Origin: Tolypeutes matacus
Taxonomy: Eukaryota > Chordata > Mammalia > Cingulata > Chlamyphoridae
Assembly (NCBI GenBank): GCA_026826555.1
Contig: JAKSZT010054568.1
Coordinates: forward strand, 10,442,085 to 10,506,084
Length of the DNA: 64,000 nucleotides
Direction: 5' to 3'
Shown here: piece by piece, positions 57,291 to 64,000 of the stretch
Position numbering within the stretch: position 1 is the stretch's first letter
Layout: each line of letters starts with the position of its first letter
Notes under the pieces: generated by a model
Database searches by the model: none
Told to the model about the DNA's origin: nothing
What the model saw: the letters and a program-made list of their open reading frames with translations, nothing else
Position numbers and translations under genes: made by a program

Positions 57291-58737
57291 TCTTTTTGCC
57301 CTCAAAACCAAACCCAAGCTTTAGACCCAACTGCCGTGTATTTCCGCATTTAGCTTCCCAGCAGCCGCATGCTTGGGCACTCTTTTTTGCAGGGATTAAG
57401 ATCATTTTGCCCCGGCCAGAGTGTGGCAGAACTGCGCTTAGCAACTGCGTCTCTGTGATTCGGGGCCCAGCCAGGGTGTTCTCCGAAGCTGACCTGCAGA
57501 GCTGCTGTGTTTCTGGCCCTGGGCTAGGGGCGGCCCGGCCGAGTCCGCTGGGACCCACGCTTGGGGATCCCCCTCGCCAGCTCCAGCTGCTCTCACTCAA
57601 GGCCAGCCACTTCCAACTCCCAGCAATTTCTTCTCCAACTTAAGCCCTCACGTTTCTAAGTAATATGTTTATTCTTCTATTTGTTTTCATTTTTATTAAG
57701 TATGACACAACTACGGAAAAACGCATGAAACAAACGTGCAGTGGAACCAAACGAGGCACTGCCTTGCAGCTGCCTCTGCTGGCAGGAAATAGAGGGTGAG
57801 GGTGCCCCAGAGCCCCCCTCACACCCGCCAAATCACAGCGCCACCCTCGCCCAGACTCCGCACCGCCCTGGCTGCCACGCCATCGATTATTTACCTCCCT
57901 TTTAGTGTTATCACCAAGTGCTTAGTTTATTTTGGAGGGGGATCTCTCTGTTAAGTCTCTTTTAACAGACTCTCCATCTCTTGTGATTTTCTTGCAATTT
58001 ATGTGTGGAAAATTCCAGATTATTTGTCCTGTCAAGTTTCCCACAGTCGGGTTTTAGTGACTGAACCCCCATGGAGTTTAATGTGGTCCCTCTTCTTTGC
58101 GTATCCTGTACATTGCTACCAGGAGCTCGCGCATAATCGTATTTATTTGTGGGGTAGCAAGTCTATTTCGTAGAGAGTGTTGTGTTCTTTCTCTCTTTTT
58201 GCAATGTTAGCAGCCATAAGTCTTCAAGGCCTATCCAAATGCAAAATGGTGACATTTTGGTTTTAGCATCTTCTTTTATTTGTTGAAATACTTCTCCAAA
58301 GAGAACCTTTGCCTCATGTAGTTAGTTACTCAGAGGTACAGTTTATTAAGGAAACACAGGACAAACGCTTGCTTCTCATTTTATTTACCAGTTTTCAAAA
58401 TAAAGACCTGGTTCCAAGAATCCTCCAAAGGTGATCACTTTTAGGGGGAAGAGGACTATCATTATGAATTTATGGGTTATAAATGTGTTTCGTTCCATTA
58501 GTTTCTCTACTGATCCTCAAATCGTCCTGTATTTGGTCAGTGGGAACTTGTCCTTTTGCTGTGATCTAACAGTCTCTTCCATAACTGTCAGGCTCCTCTT
58601 GAGCCTTTCCTGACTCAGGCATTTCTCTAATGTTCTAGTGGGAAATAATATTTTAAGAGCATGTTGTAATTGTTAGAGATGCTCGTTTCTACCAGATCGG
58701 TCATTTCAGTGTCCAGAGCGACACTCATGCTCCCATT

Positions 58738-58775
58738 CACACTCACTCACACCCTCACACATACACACACTCACG
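58738..58775 (+). repeat. Imperfect (CA)n/(TCACAC)n tract
   Basis: CACTCACTCACACCCTCACACATACACACAC-type low-complexity sequence, given here in outline only. Confidence 0.85.
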
Positions 58776-58915
58776 GTCAGACTGATGCCCGCCCCCCGAC
58801 TCAAACGCAGAGCTGCAGGATCCTACTTAACCCTGCCGACTTTGCGTACGTGTCTCCATTTCTCCGCACAGAAAACCCTAGTTCCCCAGGTCCCGCGCGG
58901 TGCACAGCCTTAGAG

Positions 58916-59044
58916 ATCACATACGCACCCGTGAGCTTATCCCAAAGTCACCCAAAGCGCTTTAAAGCCAGCACCAACTGAACTGGTGCTGGCTTTAAAG
59001 CGCTTTGGGTGACTTTGGGATAAGCTCACGGGTGCGTATGTGAT
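58916..59044. repeat. Perfect 61-bp inverted repeat with 7-base loop
   Basis: The left arm 58,916-58,976 and right arm 58,984-59,044 are exact reverse complements, with ACTGAAC between them. Beyond the arms the match continues weakly (ctctaa against ttagag) after a one-base offset. The left arm is genomic flank. The right arm is the first part of an inserted sequence. Confidence 0.97.
58964..58976. repeat. Left TSD of the short L1 insertion
   Basis: AAAGCCAGCACCA is repeated at 59,392-59,404. It is preceded by TTT, so the bottom strand reads CTTT/AA, an L1 endonuclease-type site. Confidence 0.92.
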
Positions 59045-59360
59045 GCTCTAACTGTGGTCTATGGTTGGTGGCAAGGCTCCAGGATGTGTAAGTTCATTGA
59101 GGGTGGTGGGCCACACTGTGGGAGATGTTTGTGTGGGATGTGATGGGAGGTGTGGGAGGTGGGCAACATGGGAATCCCAGTGGGTTCCGTATAATATTTT
59201 AGGTAATCTAAGCACCTCTTAAAATATATGTATATATATATATAAAAATAACATTTTTGTAAGCAAATGCACATATATGCATATATATTTATATATCATT
59301 TTACAAATGTTTGTATGTATTGTGAGAATTTTGATTTTTACCCATAATAAAAAAAATAAA

Positions 59361-59391
<31 letters not shown>
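58977..59391 (+). mobile_element. 5'-truncated L1 3'-UTR insertion with inverted flank copy
   Basis: After the 61-bp inverted arm, the insert reads 'gtggtctatggttggtggca', 'ggctccaggatgtgtaagtt', 'gtgtgggatgtgatgggagg' and a TA-rich end. This is the layout of an L1 3' UTR in sense. It ends in about 45 bases of A-rich tail, then the right TSD. No ORF is present. Confidence 0.85.
59345..59391 (+). repeat. Poly(A) tail of the short L1 insertion
   Basis: AATAAATAAATAAAA followed by a run of about 25 A immediately before the right TSD. Confidence 0.95.
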
Positions 59392-59404
59392 AAAGCCAGC
59401 ACCA
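59392..59404. repeat. Right TSD of the short L1 insertion
   Basis: AAAGCCAGCACCA matches 58,964-58,976 and continues into unrelated flank 'gcagtgccaccacc'. Confidence 0.92.
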
Positions 59405-59689
59405 GCAGTGCCACCACCAACACGGTCATCGAGAAGAGTTTCCCAGTTTTGCACAGAGGCTTCCCATTCTCTCCCTTTTTTTTTCAGTTCTCCTCTATAG
59501 TCATTAATCAGAGCCTGGTCACAACTTGCTATGTTCTCTTCTTTTTTACCTATTGTAGTCTTAATTCCCCATACAAATCTATATTTAATACTTACCACTG
59601 GTCTTTATGGCAACAGCTAGCCCAGTCATTTTAATTGTCTATATCTCACGCTTTAGAAGTTTCCTAAGGGAGCATTCAAGGGAATGATA

Positions 59690-60620
59690 TTTCCTGGGTT
59701 CTTGTGTGTTGAGGTCAGTTTGTCTTCAATATTTATTCTTGAGTCAGTTTGACTGAATATAAAGTCTTTGGTTCACATTTCTTCCCTTGAGAATCTCAAA
59801 TGCTATACTCCATTTGCTTCTGACATTCAGCATTTCTGTCAAAATTTCTGATGACAGTATGATTTCATTGCCCTGGTAATTCGCCTGATCTTTTTTTCCT
59901 GGAATTCCCAAAGGATGCCTGCTTATGGTCATTCTGGTGCAGTAATCTCAACCCCATGTGTTTTCTCAATATACAGTTTCAAATATATCTGTATTTATTT
60001 CAGGGGAAGTTTTCTTGAATTAGAGTTTTCCGTACTGTCTCTGTCCTCGTGTTTAGCTATTTGGTCTTCGTGGCCTCCCGTTAATGCATACTGGCTCTTC
60101 AGGTCCTGTTTTCTAAACTTGCCTTTTTATCTGGAATTCTTTTCATCTCTATACTTCTTTTTTAGTTTTCAAAACTCCCTCCTTTTACTCTTCTATTTAC
60201 CTTAAGACATTTTCTCTTGTGTTTGTTCACACGTCCCTTTTTGTTAAGTCTACTTTCTAAAAATTTTTTATTTTTTTAGGAGGTGTGGGGGATCGAACCC
60301 AGGACCTTGTACATGGGAAGCAGGTGCTCAACCACTGAGCTACATCCACTCCTAAAATTAATTTTTAAATGTCTGTTTTCCAGAGTGCTATTACCTAATT
60401 TCAGTTTTCTAATTCTGATTTATGCTATTCATTTATATCTTGTACCATTTTCTTAATGCCTTTTAGCTCATTTTGAAATATTAAGTTGTAGTTTTAAACC
60501 ATTTGGTGGATTTGCCTTTCTGGCTGCATCTATTGGGGTGTCATGCTACTCTTTATTCCCTTTTTTATTTCACCAAGTCTGCATTTCATTCAACCTTGAT
60601 CCTATTCTGATGATCGTTTT
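59690..60620 (-). mobile_element. Old L1/HAL1-like ORF1 region, antisense
   Basis: Antisense landmarks are 'gagtcagtttgactgaatat', 'ttcctggaattcccaaagga', 'gttttcttgaattagagttt' and 'gtttagctatttggtcttcg'. These follow the reverse complement of an L1/HAL1 ORF1. A SINE interrupts it at 60,260. Confidence 0.5.
60260..60354 (-). mobile_element. DAS-type tRNA-derived SINE monomer, antisense
   Basis: The reverse complement begins GGAGTGGATGTAGCTCAGTG (A box TAGCTCAGTGG) with 'gcttcccatgtacaaggtcc' and B box GGTTCGATCC, then 'cccacacctcct' and an A-rich tail. It lies within the old antisense L1-like sequence. Confidence 0.93.
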
Positions 60621-61237
60621 TATGTGAAGTTTTTTTGAACTATTAGAAGGGAGGCCTAATATAGGAGGGTTTTTCATGGCTCTAGGGATTTCCTCTTCTC
60701 TTGTTTTTGTGAACAATTAAAAAATCAGGAAAGTTATTTTCTAAGCCCTCCTGGTTCTGTTTTCCTTTCCCACTTTTATCTAGACCTTATTTTTCCTTTG
60801 TTGTCATTGTCCTACTCAGTGTGGGTTCTATTCCCAGCAGTTTTTCTCCAGTGTGGGTCTTTCCTCTAAAGGAATTTTGGCTCGTTAATGCTGAGTCTTC
60901 ATGGGGCCCAGACTGCTTCTACCCTTCAGGTCTGGTAGTGGTCTCCTTGGACTCACCTTCCAGTGGAGGGGACAAATCCCTCTTGGTTCCAGCTACTGCA
61001 ACATACTGGCACCCTGACCTTTCAACCGAGTGCTAGCTGGGTCTACCGGTTGCTTCCTCCTGCACAGATGCGGATATCATGAGGCTTTCGTAACTGCATG
61101 TGGTTTATCTTCACTCACTCATAGTTTGGAGTTCCTGGGGTACCTAATTTTTGGTATGTGGTGTTTATAATCCTTAGTTGCTCCATGTATTTTTAGAGGG
61201 GGATTTGGGAGATTTAAAAAACATTGTGTAGGTGGGA

Positions 61238-61665
61238 TAGAACAGTGTCCCTCCCAAAGACGTCTACATCCTAATCCATGAATCCTGAGACTAGGTTACT
61301 TCACACCCAAAGGGACTTGGCAGATATTAAAAGCTAAGGAGCTCATCTATATGGGAAGGTCCTCACGGATTATTCAGGTGGACCCAGTGTAAGCACAAGC
61401 GGGAGGCAGAAGCGTCGGAGTCCGAGACTAGGTGATGGTGGAAGCAGAGGTTGGAGCAATGGCAGCAGCATGAGTCGAGGGAGGCGGCCGGCCTCTAGAA
61501 GCCTCTAGAAGCCGCTCAGGTCTCCAGAAAGAATCCTGTCCTGCTGATTTTAGCCCAATAAAACTGATTTCAGACTTCTGACCTCCAGAACTGTAAGGTA
61601 ATAAAATTGTGTAGTTTTGGGCCATTAAGCTTGTGGTAATGTGTCACAGCAACGACAGGAAACCT
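61238..61665 (+). repeat. MLT1-type LTR, sense
   Basis: 'tccctcccaaagacgtctac', 'atcctaatccatgaatcctg', 'aaagggacttggcagatatt', 'ctgatttcagacttctgacc' and 'aagcttgtggtaatgtgtca' form a clear MLT1-like LTR. A short tandem copy 'gcctctagaa' occurs near 61,490. Confidence 0.75.
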
Positions 61666-62974
61666 TTATACATGCAGATGCCAATGCCCCTTCCCAGAAT
61701 CCTGTACTTCATCTCCTGATGTGTCACTCGAGACATAATCTATTGACTTCCAATAAGGCGGACAAGAATTTAGCCTTCTTCCAAGCCAGTGTCCAGTGCC
61801 GCCAACTCTCCCTGCCTCCCTTGCTTCCAGTGGAGTTATTTCACAAAGTCAGTGTTTACTAGCACAGCCATGTGGGGCCCCACTGAACCAAATAATATAT
61901 TATGTTCCTGTTTCTTCTCTTGTACATATTTTTGCTTTCCCCCTGGAAATACTTCTGTATTATATTTTTTTGCTTCTAAGTTTTTTTTCCCCCTGGTCTT
62001 TGCATTAATATGTTTCCATGAAGTTCTTTATTTTGGCCCCTGTTTTCAATGTAAGAAACATTGCCTCAAATGTCTGTTTATATTTGGTTGTCTATTCATA
62101 TTTAAAAGTGGACTTAAAATTTGAATGGCATTTTCTCGGGGTATTTATGTTAGGGGAAGAGTGTGTCAACAGGTAGACCAGTTGCAAACTGGCTTTTTCA
62201 TTATGGGACCCTAAATGCCAGTATAAATAGGTCTTTTTTTCCTTGTGTTGATTATATTTCCTAGAGAAGAATCCTCTAATCCCCTGCATGGAGGTATTTT
62301 CTTGCACAGGGGAAGGATCTGACGATTCTTTTATTTGGTAAGTAGATTCTAGTTCACATCATACCCTTGTTTTCAGCTCAGTGTCTCCCCAACCCCCCTG
62401 ACATATAAAACACGGCCTCTTGGTTTAGTTTATTTAGAGCTAGCACTGCGTTTGTTCCGGCTTCTTATCTTTGTACATTTATTTATAAGTAATTTAATAT
62501 AATATTAAATATTAGTAGAGCTTATTTCTACTACTTTTTAAAGAAAAAATATAAATGGAATTTCTCATATTTTCTTCCTGTACGCCAGCAAGTCTTCTTG
62601 CATACCGTTCCCTGGGGTCTGTGCATTTGCTCCAGAATAAATGGCTGTGGAAGGGGGGCTTGTTGGGAGAGGCAGAGGCCCGGGGGTCTCACAGCTTCCC
62701 TCTCGTCGACTTCCACCCGCTTCCTTGGCTCCTCCTGCCTTTAGCAGACCTGGGACCAGCCCAGCCACCTCGGGACTCCCTGCAGGCATTCATCTCTGCT
62801 TTCCACTTTCCAGCTTCAAAAGTTACTGATTTCCTTATTCCCAACAGGATCCTTTCCTAGTCCCTTTGACTTTGTGGATTTATACTTTTTTTGCTCTTAT
62901 TGTCATTTTAGTGACCTTTGGAGAGGGTAAGAGATAAGTGCATGTGTTTCATCTGTCAGAAATACATTAAAAAC
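61666..62974. other. Intergenic sequence
   Basis: AT-rich and mostly unique, with TATA-like low-complexity runs near 62,480-62,515. No gene is seen. Confidence 0.5.
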
Positions 62975-63757
62975 TGTTCTCATTGGAGCAATTGTAGGGT
63001 TACAGAAAAATCGCACAGAAAGCAGAGTTCCGTGTGCCCGCCTATCACACCTTCTGTTTCCCTATTATTAACATTTTGCATTATGTGATACATTCGTTAC
63101 AACTGATAAAATAATATCATTATACTTGTGCTGTTAACTTCAGCCCATTGTCTAAACTGGGGTTCATGCTTTGTGTACAACAGTCCTCTGGTGTTTTGTG
63201 TATGTGTGTATGATGACATAGACAATCTAAAATTCCCCTTTTTATTCCTATTCAAATATACAATTTGGTGGTGTTAATTGCACGTGCAAAGTTGTGCTCC
63301 CATCACATCATTCATTGCAAAAATTTTTCCATTACCCCAAACAGAAACTCCATAACGATTAAACTTTAACTCCTCCTTCCCCTCCTGCACTCAGCCCTGG
63401 TAACTTGTTTCTGATCTTATGAATATGCATATTCTGTTTATGCCATATTCAGTGAGCTCATAGAGTATTTGTCCTTTTGTGTTTGACTTTACTTCACTCA
63501 ACATGATGTCTTTAAGTTCATCTGCGTTGTAGCATATGTCAAAACTTCATTCCATTTTATAGCCAAATGGTATTCCATTGCATTTATATACCACATTTGA
63601 ATTTGTCAAGTTGTCTGTTGATGGACAATAGAGTTGCTTCCACTTTTGGGCAATTGTGAATAATGCTACTATGAACATTGATGTGCAAATATCTTCAAGA
63701 TTCTGGTTTCGTTATTTTTGGGTATGTACCCAGGGGTGGAATTTCCAAGTCATATGG
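62975..63757 (-). mobile_element. L1 3' end, antisense, cut by an LTR
   Basis: Antisense 3' UTR landmarks are 'ttgtagggttacagaaaaat', 'tatacaatttggtggtgtta', 'tgttgatggacaatagagtt' and 'aatgctactatgaacattga', with 'gtatgtacccaggggtgga' near 63,725. It stops exactly where the LTR begins. Confidence 0.85.
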
Positions 63758-64000
63758 TGTGACAGTTAGAGATTATTTTATGAATCCCCTAAAGAGAAAG
63801 ATTTTTCGTAAATTAATCTGTTCCTCTGGGTGTGATCCCCTTTGATTACATTGGATTCAGCTGAGATGTCTTTGATTAAATTCATTGATAAGATTAGGGC
63901 TTTGATTCGACCTCGTCAGTAAGGCATGACTCAGGTTGAGTCTTCTCCCCCTTGGTGGGCTGATAGAAAGAAGACACAGGAAGAGGGAGAGCTCTGTCAC
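63758..64000 (+). mobile_element. LTR of the 7,123-type family, cut by the window end
   Basis: It begins TGTGACAGTTAGAGATTA and continues 'aaattaatctgttcctctgg', 'gggctttgattcgacctcgt' and 'cagtaaggcatgactcaggt'. The start and middle resemble the LTR at 7,123-7,583. Its right end lies outside the window. Confidence 0.75.

Larger units (their letters stand above)
57060..58915. other. Intergenic sequence
   Basis: It holds a MIR at 57,120-57,290 and a CA/TCACAC-rich tract at 58,738-58,775. Otherwise it is unique, with no gene. Confidence 0.6.

Noticed and set aside
58916..59044. Hairpin as a microRNA precursor
   Set aside because: The arms are perfect and 61 bases long, and their origin is explained by duplication of the flank. 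A miRNA stem would have bulges and be conserved.

Overview
This is vertebrate nuclear DNA from a placental mammal, most likely a xenarthran (armadillo or sloth lineage). That reading rests on repeated tRNA-derived SINEs of the DAS type, which carry Pol III A and B boxes and a 'gggaggcc(c)..ggttcgat' core, on LTRs that resemble xenarthran families, and on L1 copies whose 5' ends begin with the usual AAGATGGCGG motif. I recognise only one protein-coding gene. From roughly 1 to 19,280 on the + strand the window carries the 3' end of NBAS (neuroblastoma-amplified sequence). There are three terminal coding exons (3585-3720, 9727-9855, 18862-19137) with matching reading phases and good splice sites, a stop codon at 19135-19137, a short 3' UTR and an AATAAA signal at 19254. 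A fragment of the preceding exon may occupy bases 1-24.

The NBAS introns hold old interspersed repeats: MIRs, MaLR-like and xenarthran LTRs, and several L1 fragments around 10.7-14.0 kb and 16.9-17.3 kb. From 19.3 to 28.0 kb the sequence is GC-rich and intergenic, with MIRs, a TCC microsatellite and an old antisense L1. From 28,045 to 35,053 lies a full-length antisense L1 with 9-bp target-site duplications. It has been split by three later insertions: two SINEs and a solo LTR, the latter with a 5-bp TSD.

The 35-39.9 kb region is GC-rich, contains short tandem repeats, and has no gene I can recognise. From 39,932 to 43,457 lies a second L1. It is intact at its 5' end but stops inside the reverse-transcriptase region, yet it is flanked by a 15-16 bp TSD. 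Beyond it come a minisatellite of about 60-bp units, a CpG-island-like block (44.3-45.0 kb), a 10-N assembly gap flanked by a 43-bp duplicate, and an AT-rich block rich in homeodomain and octamer motifs (46.1-46.7 kb) that may be a conserved enhancer.

From 48 to 64 kb the window is intergenic and dominated by SINEs, a second solo LTR (53.1-53.7 kb), a MaLR LTR with internal sequence (55.2-56.8 kb), a dimeric SINE, and further L1 and LTR pieces. The most unusual structure is at 58,916-59,404. It is a short L1 3'-end insertion with a poly(A) tail and a 13-bp TSD, whose 5' junction carries a perfect 61-bp inverted copy of the flanking genomic DNA.

I see no new multi-gene system here. The points of interest are retrotransposition structures, tandem repeats, one assembly anomaly and candidate regulatory sequence.
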